NCBI RefSeq assembly: GCF_013410375.1
Contig: NZ_JACCFL010000001.1
Coordinates: 3,038,001-3,102,000, forward strand
Length of the DNA stretch: 64,000 nucleotides
Direction: 5' to 3'
Source: Leifsonia shinshuensis
Lineage (GTDB): Bacteria > Actinomycetota > Actinomycetes > Actinomycetales > Microbacteriaceae
Within the stretch, counting starts at the first letter, position 1. Each line of letters begins with the position of its first letter. This document shows positions 38,882 through 47,594 of the stretch, in pieces. The notes under the pieces are model-generated. The model ran no database searches and had not been told where the DNA came from. It saw nothing but the letters and a program-made list of their open reading frames with translations. The position numbers and the translations under genes are program-made.

Positions 38882-39889
38882 TTACTTCTCGTCCAGGATC
38901 GAGTCGGGCTGGATGTCGATCTTCGCGCCGGTCAGCTTCGCCGCCAGGCGCGCGTTCTGACCTTCCTTGCCGATCGCGAGCGAGAGCTGGTAGTCGGGCA
39001 CGAGCGCGCGGACGGCCTTGAGCGACTCGTCGATCACGAACGCGCTGGTCACCTTGGCCGGCGAGAGCGCGCTCGAGACGAACGTCGCGAGGTCGGGCGA
39101 GTAGTCGACGATGTCGATCTTCTCGTTGTTCAGCTCCGCGGTCACCGCGCGCACGCGCTGGCCGAGCTCGCCGATGCAGGCGCCCTTGGCGTTCACGCCC
39201 GGCTCGGTCGCGCGCACCGCGATCTTGGTGCGGTGCCCGGCCTCGCGCGCCAGCGAGACGATCTCGACGATGCCGCTGGCGATCTCCGGGACCTCGAGCG
39301 CGAACAGCTTGCGCACCAGCGCTGGGTGCGTGCGCGAGACCGTGATCGACGGGCCCTTGGCGCCCTTGGCCACGCTCGTGACGTAGACGCGGATGCGGGA
39401 GCCGTGCGTGTACTCCTCGCCCGGCACCTGCTCCTCCGGCGGGAGGATGGCCTCCACGCTGCCCAGGTCGATGTGCACCATGCGCGGGTTCGGCCCCTGC
39501 TGGATGACCCCGGCGACGATGTCGCCCTCCCGACCGCGGAACTCGCCGAGCACCGCGTCGTCCGCGATGTCGCGCAACCGCTGGTTGATCACCTGCTTGG
39601 CGGCGAACGCCGCGATGCGGCCGAAGTCGCTCGGGCTGTCCTCGGCCTCGCCGATGACATTGCCCTCCTCGTCGCGCTCCGGGACGTAGACGGTGACATG
39701 CCCCGTCTTGCGGTCCAGGTGGACGCGCGCGGCGGGCGGCTGGTCGCTGTGCCCGTGGCGGTGGTCGGCCTGGTTGGTGTGCTTGAGATACGCGGTCAGG
39801 ATCGCCTGCTCGATGATCTGGACCAGCTCATCGAACGGGATCTCCTTCTCGCGCTCCATGAGACGCAAGACGCTGAGGTCGATGTCCAT
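38882..39889 (-). CDS. nusA: Transcription termination/antitermination factor NusA
   Basis: 335 residues. N-terminal RNA-polymerase-binding domain ([20 protein letters not shown]), an S1 domain around residues 115-180 ([14 protein letters not shown]), then two KH domains ([29 protein letters not shown] region and [20 protein letters not shown]). First gene of the nusA-ylxR-infB-rbfA run; no rimP precedes it. GAGGAGG before the ATG; a GC hairpin of about 30 nt (39911-39940) lies in the short leader. Confidence 0.95.
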   Translation of the reverse strand: MDIDLSVLRLMEREKEIPFDELVQIIEQAILTAYLKHTNQADHRHGHSDQPPAARVHLDRKTGHVTVYVPERDEEGNVIGEAEDSPSDFGRIAAFAAKQVINQRLRDIADDAVLGEFRGREGDIVAGVIQQGPNPRMVHIDLGSVEAILPPEEQVPGEEYTHGSRIRVYVTSVAKGAKGPSITVSRTHPALVRKLFALEVPEIASGIVEIVSLAREAGHRTKIAVRATEPGVNAKGACIGELGQRVRAVTAELNNEKIDIVDYSPDLATFVSSALSPAKVTSAFVIDESLKAVRALVPDYQLSLAIGKEGQNARLAAKLTGAKIDIQPDSILDEK

Positions 39890-39985
39890 GCCGGCCTCCT
39901 CTATTCAGATCTTCGCCGCCGCGCGACGGCGCGGCGGACCCAGCTATCTACGGTACCCGAGATTCCGAGCGACCGGGACCCCGCG

Positions 39986-39991
39986 TACCGT
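39986..39991 (+). promoter_or_regulatory. -10 box TACCGT of the DUF1206 gene
   Basis: TACCGT ends 7 nt before the ATG at 39999. Read on the other strand, the same stretch lies in the nusA promoter zone (TAGATA near 39950). Confidence 0.45.
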
Positions 39992-39998
39992 GCACGGT

Positions 39999-40784
39999 AT
40001 GAGCGGCGCACCTACCCGAACGGCCTCCCGGCTGGAGCACAGCACCTTCGTGCGGGTCCTCACCCGCGTGGGACTGGCCTCCATCGGCCTCCTGCACATC
40101 CTGATCGGCGTGATCGCGCTGGCCGTCGCCTTCGGCGCGGGCGGCACGGCCGACCAGTCCGGCGCCCTGCAGGCCGTCGCCGCGGTGCCCGGAGGCGTGT
40201 TCGTGCTCTGGCTGATCGTCATCGGACTGATCGTGCTCGCGCTCTGGCAGCTTCTGGTGGCGGTCACCGCGCACGGGGCCGCGACGAAGGTCGTGGAGGT
40301 CGCCAAGGCGGTCATCTACGGAGCACTGGCGTTCATCACCGTCTCGGTCTCCCTGGGCGGAGGCCAGAACTCCACAGGCAAGCAGAAGTCGGGCAGCGCG
40401 CACCTGCTCGCACTGCCCGGCGGCGTCTTCGTCCTCGGCCTGATCGGCCTGATCGTCGTCGCCGTCGGCGTCGAGTTCTTCCGCAACGGCGTGACGAGCC
40501 GGTTCGAGCGCGACCTGAAGCTGCCCCCGGACCGCTGGGCGGAGGCGATCACCGTCCTCGGCCGCGTCGGCTACATCGCCAAGGGCGTCGCCCTGGTGCT
40601 GGTCGGCGGCCTGGTCGTCCTGGGCGCGGTCACCTACGACCCCTCGAAGGCGACCGGCCTCGACGGCAGCCTCAAGACGCTGGCCAGCGTGCCGTTCGGC
40701 GTCGTCGCGCTGGTCGTGATCGCCCTCGGCCTCATCGCCTACGGCCTCTTCTGGTGCGTGCGCTCCGTCAAGGCACGCCTCTGA
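39999..40784 (+). CDS. DUF1206 membrane protein
   Basis: 261 residues with six predicted helices in three pairs, matching three tandem DUF1206 repeats; each repeat starts with a GRVGYIAKGVALVLVGGLVV-like segment (VLTRVGLASIGLLHILIGVIAL, then VEVAKAVIYGALAFITVSV, then the last). Function unknown; common in actinobacteria. Leaderless by TACCGT. Convergent with the ABC exporter pair. Confidence 0.85.
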   Translation: MSGAPTRTASRLEHSTFVRVLTRVGLASIGLLHILIGVIALAVAFGAGGTADQSGALQAVAAVPGGVFVLWLIVIGLIVLALWQLLVAVTAHGAATKVVEVAKAVIYGALAFITVSVSLGGGQNSTGKQKSGSAHLLALPGGVFVLGLIGLIVVAVGVEFFRNGVTSRFERDLKLPPDRWAEAITVLGRVGYIAKGVALVLVGGLVVLGAVTYDPSKATGLDGSLKTLASVPFGVVALVVIALGLIAYGLFWCVRSVKARL

Positions 40785-40792
40785 CCCCGCAC

Positions 40793-40845
40793 ATTCGTGC
40801 CGAATGTCGCCTGTGGAGTCGCGTGAATCGACATTCGGCACGAAT
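40793..40845. repeat. Long hairpin built from two ATTCGGCACGAAT repeats
   Basis: ATTCGTGCCGAATGTCG (40793-40809) and CGACATTCGGCACGAAT (40829-40845) are perfect 17-bp inverted repeats with a 19-nt loop, between convergent stops. Belongs to the repeat family at 13731-13853 and 62389-62475 and may serve as terminator. Confidence 0.75.
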
Positions 40846-40857
40846 CGCAAGGGGCGC

Positions 40858-42855
40858 CTAGGCCTCCTCCTCGGCGGGGGCGGCGAACTGGGCGTTGTAG
40901 AGGGTGTAGTAGGCGCCGCCACGGGCGAGCAGCTCGGCGTGCGTGCCCTGTTCCACGATCCGGCCGGCCTCCATCACGAGGATGAGCCCGGCGTCGCGGA
41001 TGGTGGAGAGCCGGTGCGCGATCACGAACGACGTGCGGTCGGCGCGCAGCGCGCTCATCGCCTTCTGCACCAGCAGCTCGGTGCGGGTGTCCACCGAGGA
41101 GGTCGCCTCGTCGAGGATCAGCACGCTCGGCCGCGCCAGGAACGCCCGGGCGATCGTCAGCAGCTGCTTCTCCCCCGCCGAGACGTTGGAGCCCTCGTCG
41201 TCCAGCACCGTGTCGTAGCCGTCCGGGAGCGAGTGCACGAAGCGGTCGACGTAGGTGGCGCGGGCGGCATCCAGGATCTCCTCCTCCGTCGCGTCCGGGC
41301 GGCCGTAGGCGATGTTCTCGCGGATCGTGCCCTTGAACAGCCAGGTGTCCTGCAGCACCATCCCCATCCGGTCGCGGAGGTCGTGCCGGGTCATCGACGC
41401 GATGTCCACGCCGTCGAGGGTGATCCGGCCGGAGTCCAGGTCGTAGAAACGCATCATCAGGTTGACCAGCGTGGTCTTGCCCGCGCCGGTCGGGCCGACG
41501 ATCGCGACGGTCTGGCCGGGCTCGGCCACCAGCGAGAGGTCCTCGATGAGCGGCGTGTCCGCCACGTAGCGGAACGAGACGTCCTCGAACGCCAGCCGGC
41601 CGCGGGTGCCCTGCGGGCTCACCGGCCGCTCCGGGTCGGGGCTCTGCTCCTCCGCGTCCAGCAGCTCGAAGACCCGCTCGGAACTGGCCACGCCGGACTG
41701 CAGCAGGTTGGCCATCGACCCGAGCTGCGTGAGCGGCTGGGTGAACTGGCGCGAGTACTGGATGAACGCGGTCACGTCGCCGAGCTGCATCGCGCCGCTC
41801 GCCACCTGGAGGCCGCCGACCACCGCGATGGCGACGTACATCAGGTTCCCGACGAACATCATCGACGGCATGATCAGGCCGGAGATGAACTGCGCGCCGA
41901 AGCTCGCCTGGTACATCTCCTGGTTCTTGGAGCGGAAGCGCTCCTCCACTTCGCGGTGCCGGCCGAAGACCTTCACCAGCGAGTGGCCGGTGAAGGCCTC
42001 CTCGATCTGCCCGTTCAGCTCGCCGGTGTTGCGCCACTGCGCCACGAACATCCGCTGGGAGCGCTTGGCGATCAGCATCGTCACGACGAGGGTCAGCGGG
42101 ATCGTGACGAGCGCGATCACCGCCAGCAGCGGCGACACCACGAACATCATCACCGTCACGCCGATCACCGTCAGCAGCGAGGTGAGCAGCTGACTCATCG
42201 TCTGCTGCAGGGTCTGCGAGATGTTGTCGATGTCGTTCGTGACCCGGCTCAGCAGCTCGCCGCGCTGCATCCGGTCGAAGTAGGTCAGCGGGAGGCGGTG
42301 GATCTTGGCCTCGACGTCCTGGCGCAGCCGGTAGACCGTGCGCTGGGTGATCCCGTTGAGCACGTAGCCCTGGAGGTAGGCGAACAGCGACGACGCGATG
42401 TAGAGCGCGAGCACCCACATCAGCACGTGGCCGACCGCGGTGAAGTCGATCCCCTCGCCCGGCGTCAGCGTCATCCCCGAGATCAGGTCGGCGAGCTGGC
42501 CCTGGCCGTGGGCGCGGAGGCCGGCGATCGCCTCCGCCTGCGTGATGCCCTTCGGCAGCTGGGCCGAGATCGCCCCGGCGAAGACCAGGTTGATCGCGTT
42601 GCCGAGCAGCTTCGGGCCGAGTACGGCGAAGACGACGCTGACGACCGCGAGCAGCGTGACGAGCACGATCCCGATCCACTCCGGCCGCAGGCGCGCGGCG
42701 AGCCGCTTGGCGGACGGGCCGAAGTTGAGCGACTTGTCGCCGGGCATCGTCATCCCGCCGAAGGGGCCGCCGCCGCCCGGGCCGCGGCGGACCGGCGTGC
42801 GGACCGGGGTCTGCTCGGCGGCCGGCGTGCGCTGCGCGCTGTCCTCGCGGGTCAT
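40858..42855 (-). CDS. ABC exporter half-transporter (permease-ATPase), second of a pair
   Basis: 665 residues. A Gly/Pro-rich N-terminus of about 50 residues, six membrane helices (about 60-370), then an ATPase with IVGPTGAGKTTLVNLMMR (Walker A), ENIAYGRPDA, NVSAGEKQLLTIARAFLARP (signature, VSAGE instead of LSGGQ) and VLILDEATSSVDTRT (Walker B). An extra loop (about 125-160) separates helices 1 and 2. It likely forms a heterodimer with the next gene, whose stop overlaps its ATG (4 bp). Exports an unknown compound. Confidence 0.88.
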   Translation of the reverse strand: MTREDSAQRTPAAEQTPVRTPVRRGPGGGGPFGGMTMPGDKSLNFGPSAKRLAARLRPEWIGIVLVTLLAVVSVVFAVLGPKLLGNAINLVFAGAISAQLPKGITQAEAIAGLRAHGQGQLADLISGMTLTPGEGIDFTAVGHVLMWVLALYIASSLFAYLQGYVLNGITQRTVYRLRQDVEAKIHRLPLTYFDRMQRGELLSRVTNDIDNISQTLQQTMSQLLTSLLTVIGVTVMMFVVSPLLAVIALVTIPLTLVVTMLIAKRSQRMFVAQWRNTGELNGQIEEAFTGHSLVKVFGRHREVEERFRSKNQEMYQASFGAQFISGLIMPSMMFVGNLMYVAIAVVGGLQVASGAMQLGDVTAFIQYSRQFTQPLTQLGSMANLLQSGVASSERVFELLDAEEQSPDPERPVSPQGTRGRLAFEDVSFRYVADTPLIEDLSLVAEPGQTVAIVGPTGAGKTTLVNLMMRFYDLDSGRITLDGVDIASMTRHDLRDRMGMVLQDTWLFKGTIRENIAYGRPDATEEEILDAARATYVDRFVHSLPDGYDTVLDDEGSNVSAGEKQLLTIARAFLARPSVLILDEATSSVDTRTELLVQKAMSALRADRTSFVIAHRLSTIRDAGLILVMEAGRIVEQGTHAELLARGGAYYTLYNAQFAAPAEEEA

Positions 42856-44585
42856 GCCGCCTCCTCCGCGGTCAGCTGCGACGAGACGATCTCGGCGTAG
42901 GTGGGATTGGTCTCCACGAGCTCGGCGTGGGTGCCGCGGCCGACGACTCGGCCGTCCTCGAGCACGACGATCTGGTCGGCGTCGACGATGGTCGACACCC
43001 GCTGGGCCACGACGATCATCGTGGCGTCCGACTCGCTGCGGGCCAGCGCGCTGCGCAGGCGGGCGTCGGTGGCGGTGTCGAGGGCCGAGAACGAGTCGTC
43101 GAAGACGTAGATCTCCGGCCGCCGGACGAGCGCGCGGGCGATCGCGAGGCGCTGCCGCTGGCCGCCCGAGACGTTGGTGCCGCCCTGGGCGATCGGGGCG
43201 TCCAGCTTGTCCGGCATCTCCTCGACGAAGCCCTTCGCCTGCGCGATCTCCAGCGCCCGCCAGAGCTCGTCGTCGGACGCGTCCGGGTTGCCGTAGCGCA
43301 GGTTGCTGGCGACGGTCCCGGAGAACAGGTACGGCTTCTGCGGCACCAGGCCGATGCGGGACCAGAGCAGCTCGGGGTCGAGCTCGGCGACGTCCACGCC
43401 GTCGACCAGGACGATGCCGCTCGTGGCGTCGAACAGCCGCGGGATGAGGTTGACCAGCGTGGTCTTGCCCGCGCCGGTGCTGCCGATCACGGCGGTCGTC
43501 TTGCCGGCCTCGGCGAAGAAGGTCACGTCGCTGAGCACCGGCTGCTCGGCGCCGGGGTAGGAGAAGCCGACGCCGACGAACTCCACGGTCCCGCGCGCGG
43601 TGACCTCGGTGACCGGGTTCTCGATCGCGGCCACCGACGGCTCGGTGTTCAGCACCTCGCCGATCCGGTCGGCGCAGACGGCGGCGCGCGGCACCAGCAC
43701 GGCCATCATCGTGGACATCATGACGCCCATCAGGATCTGGGCGAGATACTGCAGGAACGCGGTCAGCGTGCCGATCTGCATCGACCCGTCCGCGACGCGG
43801 TAGGCGCCGAACCAGATGACGGCGACGCTGGAGACGTTGAGCACGAGCATCACGATCGGGAACATCAGCGCGAACAGCCGGCCGGCCTTGATGGCGGTGT
43901 CGGTGACCTCGTCGTTGGCGACGGTGAACCGGGCGGTCTCGACGTCCTCCCGCACGAACGCCCGCACCACCCGGATGCCGGTCAGCTGCTCACGCAGCAC
44001 CCGGTTGACCCGGTCGATCCGCTCCTGCATCTTCCGGAACAGCGGGACCATCCGGACGATGATGAGGCTCACGGCGATCAGCAGCACGGGGACGCTGACC
44101 GCGATCAGCCAGGAGAGCTGGATGTCCTGCCGCATCGCGAGGATGATGCCGCCGATCGCGAGGATCGGGGCGGACACCAGCAGCGTGCAGGTCATCAGCA
44201 CGAGCATCTGCACCTGCTGGACGTCGTTGGTGTTCCTGGTGATGAGCGACGGCGCGCCGAACCGGGTCACCTCGCGCTCGGAGAACTCGCCGACCCGGTG
44301 GAAGATCGCGCCACGGAGGTCGCGGCCGACCAGCATGGCGACCTTGGCGCCGAAGTAGACCGCGGTGATCGCGCAGGCGATCTGCACGATCGTCACCCCG
44401 AGCATCTCGGCGCCGGTCGAGAGGATGTAGCCGGTGTCGCCCTTGGCGATGCCGTTGTCGACGATGTCCGCGTTCAGGGTCGGCAGCCAGAGCGACAGCA
44501 GCGACTGCGCGAGCTGGAAGACCACCACCCCGATGAGCAGCGGCCAGTGCGGCCGGAGGAACCGGCCGAGGAGTTTCAGGAGCAT
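42852..44585 (-). CDS. ABC exporter half-transporter (permease-ATPase), first of a pair
   Basis: 577 residues. Six helices (about 15-300) and an ATPase with VIGSTGAGKTTLVNLIPRLF (Walker A), GTNVSGGQRQRLAIARALVRRP (canonical signature) and IYVFDDSFSALDTATD (Walker B, with Asp where the catalytic Glu is usual). The degenerate Walker-B site paired with the partner's altered signature fits a heterodimeric exporter with one active site, as in BmrCD or TM287/288. The ATG overlaps the stop of a tetR gene. Confidence 0.88.
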   Translation of the reverse strand: MLLKLLGRFLRPHWPLLIGVVVFQLAQSLLSLWLPTLNADIVDNGIAKGDTGYILSTGAEMLGVTIVQIACAITAVYFGAKVAMLVGRDLRGAIFHRVGEFSEREVTRFGAPSLITRNTNDVQQVQMLVLMTCTLLVSAPILAIGGIILAMRQDIQLSWLIAVSVPVLLIAVSLIIVRMVPLFRKMQERIDRVNRVLREQLTGIRVVRAFVREDVETARFTVANDEVTDTAIKAGRLFALMFPIVMLVLNVSSVAVIWFGAYRVADGSMQIGTLTAFLQYLAQILMGVMMSTMMAVLVPRAAVCADRIGEVLNTEPSVAAIENPVTEVTARGTVEFVGVGFSYPGAEQPVLSDVTFFAEAGKTTAVIGSTGAGKTTLVNLIPRLFDATSGIVLVDGVDVAELDPELLWSRIGLVPQKPYLFSGTVASNLRYGNPDASDDELWRALEIAQAKGFVEEMPDKLDAPIAQGGTNVSGGQRQRLAIARALVRRPEIYVFDDSFSALDTATDARLRSALARSESDATMIVVAQRVSTIVDADQIVVLEDGRVVGRGTHAELVETNPTYAEIVSSQLTAEEAA

Positions 44586-45274
44586 CCGGGCTCTCCCTGC
44601 TCCGCCGCGTCCGCGGCGGTCGTGACGGGTGTGATGGGTGTATAGATGGCGAACGGCCGCCCCGCGACGCCCACGAGGGCGATCCGGGCGAGGTCGTCGA
44701 CGCTGAACTCGATCCCGTCGTTGAGGGCCGGGAACGCGGACGAGAAGCTGATCAGGCGCAGGATGTGGGCGACGCGGTCGGGAGGCCAGTTCAGCTCGTC
44801 CGCCTCCGGGGCCAGGATGCGGGCGATGATCTCCGCGAGCTCGGTGCGCTCCTGCGGGATGGGCGGCCGCTGGTGGCCGACCACGGTCACGATGCGCATG
44901 ACGCTCTGGAACCGCTCGCGCAGCAGGAAGACGATCGCGCGGAGCTTGTGCTCCAGCGGCAGGCCGGGGTCGATCGCGCGCAGCGCCTCGCGGAGCGGCT
45001 CGGGGTCGAGGAACTTCTCGACCGCGGCCTGGATGAGCGTCTCCTTGTCGCCGAACGCCCGGAAGATCGTCCCCTCGGCGATCCCGGCGGCGTCGGCGAT
45101 CTGCCGCGACGTCACGCCGCGGCCGTGCTCGATCAGCAGCGGAATGACCGCGTCGATGATCATCGCTTTGCGATCCTCGGGCGGCAGCGGCTGGGCGCGG
45201 TTGCGCGCCGGCTGCTCGCCCCGCAGCGCGCCGGCGAGCTCGGCCTCCAGCTCGGCCTCCACCTCGGTGTCCAC
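44576..45274 (-). CDS. TetR/AcrR-family repressor of the ABC exporter pair
   Basis: 232 residues. Charged N-terminus, HTH at about 48-80 (VTSRQIADAAGIAEGTIFRAFG), generic C-terminal domain. The GTG at 45274 is preferred: TATGAT (45281-45286) lies 6 nt upstream, and a perfect palindrome sits in the -35 zone. The longer frame from 45304 would start inside that palindrome. Its 3' end overlaps the first ABC gene by 10 bp, so regulator and pump are one transcript. Confidence 0.85.
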   Translation of the reverse strand: MDTEVEAELEAELAGALRGEQPARNRAQPLPPEDRKAMIIDAVIPLLIEHGRGVTSRQIADAAGIAEGTIFRAFGDKETLIQAAVEKFLDPEPLREALRAIDPGLPLEHKLRAIVFLLRERFQSVMRIVTVVGHQRPPIPQERTELAEIIARILAPEADELNWPPDRVAHILRLISFSSAFPALNDGIEFSVDDLARIALVGVAGRPFAIYTPITPVTTAADAAEQGEPGCS

Positions 45275-45280
45275 GCAGAG

Positions 45281-45308
45281 ATCATAGGCGGAGTGAGTGC
45301 TCACTCAC
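45281..45308 (-). promoter_or_regulatory. TetR autoregulatory promoter, operator GTGAGTG-CT-CACTCAC
   Basis: -10 TATGAT (45281-45286, minus strand) and a perfect 7-2-7 palindrome GTGAGTGCTCACTCAC (45293-45308) directly upstream. Repressor binding would block the promoter of tetR and both ABC genes. Confidence 0.7.
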
Positions 45309-45351
45309 AACGAGAAAACCGTTCGCCCTGAGCGAACGAGCCCGGGCGCGG

Positions 45352-46323
45352 TCAGCGATCGAGCGGGAAGAAGCCCGAGATCGTCGCCACGTCCTCCGCC
45401 GTCGGCGTCCACGCCGTCGCCGCCTCGGCGTTCGCGACGATCTGCTCCGGGCGGGTCGCGCCCGCGATCACGCTGGTGAGCCCCGGCTGGGCGAGCAGCC
45501 AGGCGAAGGTCGCCTCGAGCATGCTGACGCCGCGCTCGTCGCAGAACGCCTGGTAGCGCTCGATGGCGTCCCACGGCGCGTCGTCGAGCAGATGCTTGCG
45601 GATCATCATGATCCGGCTGTCGGCCGGGCCGCCCGAGCGGCTGAACTTGCCCGTGAACAGGCCGTTGTAGAGCGGGAAGAACGGCAGGAAGCCGAGACCG
45701 TAGGCGTTGACGGCCGGCAGCACCTCCCGCTCGGCGCCGCGGACGAGCAGGCTGTACTCGTTCTGCGCGGAGATGAAGCGGGGGTGGCCGGCGAGCCGCG
45801 CAGTGAACTCCGCCTCGGCGATCTGCCAGCCGGCGAGGTTCGAGTGGCCGATGTAGCGGATCTTGCCCTCCGCGATCAGGTCGTCCAGCGTCTCCAGCGT
45901 CTCCTCGATCGGCGTCGCCGGGTCGGGCTGGTGGAGCTGGTACAGGTCGATCCAGTCGGTCCGCAGCCGGCGCAGCGACGACTCCACGGCGAGGCGGATG
46001 TAGCGGCGGGAGCCGCGCACGCCCCAGTCGGGGCCGTTGACCCCGGCCATGTCCATCCCGAACTTGGTGGCGAGCACGACGCGGTCGCGCTTGCCCTGCA
46101 GCGAGACGCCCATCAGGGTCTCGGACAGGCCGCGCTCCTTGCCGTAGATGTCGGCGGTGTCGAAGAAGGTCACCCCCGCGTCGATGGCGGCGCCGATGAC
46201 CGCGTCGGTGCCCTCCTGCGTCTCGGTCGCGGTGCCCGCGCGGCCGAAGTTGTTGCAGCCGAGGCCGATGGTCGAGACGATCAGGCCGGAGTCGCCGAGG
46301 GTGCGGTATTCGATGTTCGCCAT
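45352..46323 (-). CDS. Aldo/keto reductase
   Basis: 323 residues. TIGLGCNNFG at strand 1, FFDTADIYGKERGLSETLMG with the catalytic Asp and Tyr, VVLATKFGMDMAG (Lys), LYQLHQPDPATPIEETL (His), HSNLAGWQI and SVIAGATRPEQIVANAEA (NADPH). Belongs to the YhdN/AKR12-like group of general aldehyde reductases. TAGACT 7 nt before the ATG. Confidence 0.88.
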   Translation of the reverse strand: MANIEYRTLGDSGLIVSTIGLGCNNFGRAGTATETQEGTDAVIGAAIDAGVTFFDTADIYGKERGLSETLMGVSLQGKRDRVVLATKFGMDMAGVNGPDWGVRGSRRYIRLAVESSLRRLRTDWIDLYQLHQPDPATPIEETLETLDDLIAEGKIRYIGHSNLAGWQIAEAEFTARLAGHPRFISAQNEYSLLVRGAEREVLPAVNAYGLGFLPFFPLYNGLFTGKFSRSGGPADSRIMMIRKHLLDDAPWDAIERYQAFCDERGVSMLEATFAWLLAQPGLTSVIAGATRPEQIVANAEAATAWTPTAEDVATISGFFPLDR

Positions 46324-46330
46324 GCCGTCG

Positions 46331-46336
46331 AGTCTA
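46331..46336 (-). promoter_or_regulatory. -10 box TAGACT of the aldo/keto reductase gene
   Basis: Minus-strand TAGACT ends 7 nt from the ATG at 46323. Confidence 0.55.
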
Positions 46337-46442
46337 GGCAGCGCGGGGTGCCGCGACGAATCGAGAAGTCCTCCACAGAAGGCCCGGCAGACGGCTTATC
46401 CCCCATGTCCGATTTCCGCGAGTGGCTGTCGGTGGCCGGCCC

Positions 46443-46448
46443 TAGAGT
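46443..46448 (+). promoter_or_regulatory. -10 box TAGAGT of the ogt-tag operon
   Basis: TAGAGT ends 6 nt before the ATG at 46455. Confidence 0.6.
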
Positions 46449-46454
46449 CGAGTC

Positions 46455-46952
46455 ATGAGCAGTTCCACGACCTTCCTCCTCCGGATGCCGAGCCCCATCG
46501 GCCGCATCGAGCTGACCGGCGACGGCGACGCCGTCACGTCCCTCTCGATCGCACGCGACGACGTGCTCCCCCACGACGACTTCCCCGAGAACCGCGACGC
46601 CGTGCTCGAGAACGCGGCCGCGCAGCTGGACGAGTACTTCGCGGGCACCCGGCGGGCGTTCGACGTCCCGGTCCGCCTGCACGGGACCGCGTTCCGCACG
46701 GCGGTCTGGGAGCGCCTCACCGCCCTGGAGTACGGCACGCTCACCACCTACGGCGAGCTCGGGCTGGCGCTCGGCCACCCCGGCTACGGTCGCGCGATCG
46801 GCGGCGCCGTCGGGGCGAACCCGGTCCCGATCATCATCGGCTGCCACCGGGTCCTCTCCTCCACCGGCAAGATCACCGGCTACAGCGGGGGCGAGGGCAT
46901 CCCGACCAAGCTGTGGCTCCTGGAGCACGAGGGGATCACCCTGGCCGCATGA
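46455..46952 (+). CDS. ogt: Methylated-DNA-protein-cysteine S-methyltransferase
   Basis: 165 residues. Suicide repair of O6-methylguanine. The C-terminal domain has TAFRTAVWERLTALEYGTLTTYGELG (HTH, Arg finger) and IGGAVGANPVPIIIGCHRVLSS. The acceptor motif reads GCHRV rather than the common PCHRV. No Ada regulatory domain. First gene of a two-gene alkylation repair operon; its stop overlaps the ATG of tag. Confidence 0.9.
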   Translation: MSSSTTFLLRMPSPIGRIELTGDGDAVTSLSIARDDVLPHDDFPENRDAVLENAAAQLDEYFAGTRRAFDVPVRLHGTAFRTAVWERLTALEYGTLTTYGELGLALGHPGYGRAIGGAVGANPVPIIIGCHRVLSSTGKITGYSGGEGIPTKLWLLEHEGITLAA

Positions 46953-47572
46953 CGACCGAGACCGAGAACCCCGCCGCCCTCCCGGCCGAGGCCGTCACCC
47001 GCGTCGCCCTCGTGGTCGGCGACGACGGCCGGGCCCGCTGCTCCTGGTCGGCCAATGACGCCGAGTACCGGCGCTACCACGACGAGGAGTGGGGCACGCC
47101 GCAGCACGATCCCCGCGCGCTCTATGAGAAGCTCTGCCTGGAGGGGTTCCAGGCCGGGCTGTCCTGGATCACCATCCTGCGGCGCCGGCCGGCGTTCCGG
47201 GAGGCCTTCGACGGCTTCGTCCCGGAGCGCGTCGCCGCCATGACGGAAGCGGACGTCCAGCGGCTGCTCGGCGACGAGCGGATCATCCGGCACCGCGGCA
47301 AGATCGAGGCCACCATCTCGAACGCACGGGCGACCCTCGCGCTCGACGTTCCGCTCGAGGAGCTGATGTGGGGCTTCGCGCCGACGAGCCCGCGCGCACG
47401 GCCGCAAGCCTGGGGCGACATCCCGGCCGTCACCGCCGAGTCGACGGCCATGAGCAAGGAGCTGCGCCGCCGCGGGTTCCGCTTCGTCGGGCCGACCACC
47501 ATGTACGCGCTCATGCAGGCCACCGGGATGGTGGACGATCACTTCGACGGGTGCTTCCGCGCCGGCGCGTGA
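46949..47572 (+). CDS. tag: DNA-3-methyladenine glycosylase I
   Basis: 207 residues. Removes 3-methyladenine. YHDEEWGTPQHDPRALYEKL holds the Trp/Glu pocket, EGFQAGLSWITILRRRPAF the HhH start, and FRFVGPTTMYALMQATGMVDDH the C-terminal zinc-binding region; the zinc Cys of the N-terminus is in RCSWS. N-terminal extension of about 30 residues. Translationally coupled to ogt (ATGA), so both alkylation repair proteins are made together. Confidence 0.92.
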   Translation: MTTETENPAALPAEAVTRVALVVGDDGRARCSWSANDAEYRRYHDEEWGTPQHDPRALYEKLCLEGFQAGLSWITILRRRPAFREAFDGFVPERVAAMTEADVQRLLGDERIIRHRGKIEATISNARATLALDVPLEELMWGFAPTSPRARPQAWGDIPAVTAESTAMSKELRRRGFRFVGPTTMYALMQATGMVDDHFDGCFRAGA

Positions 47573-47594
47573 GGCGGGCGGCGGGCCCTGGACG

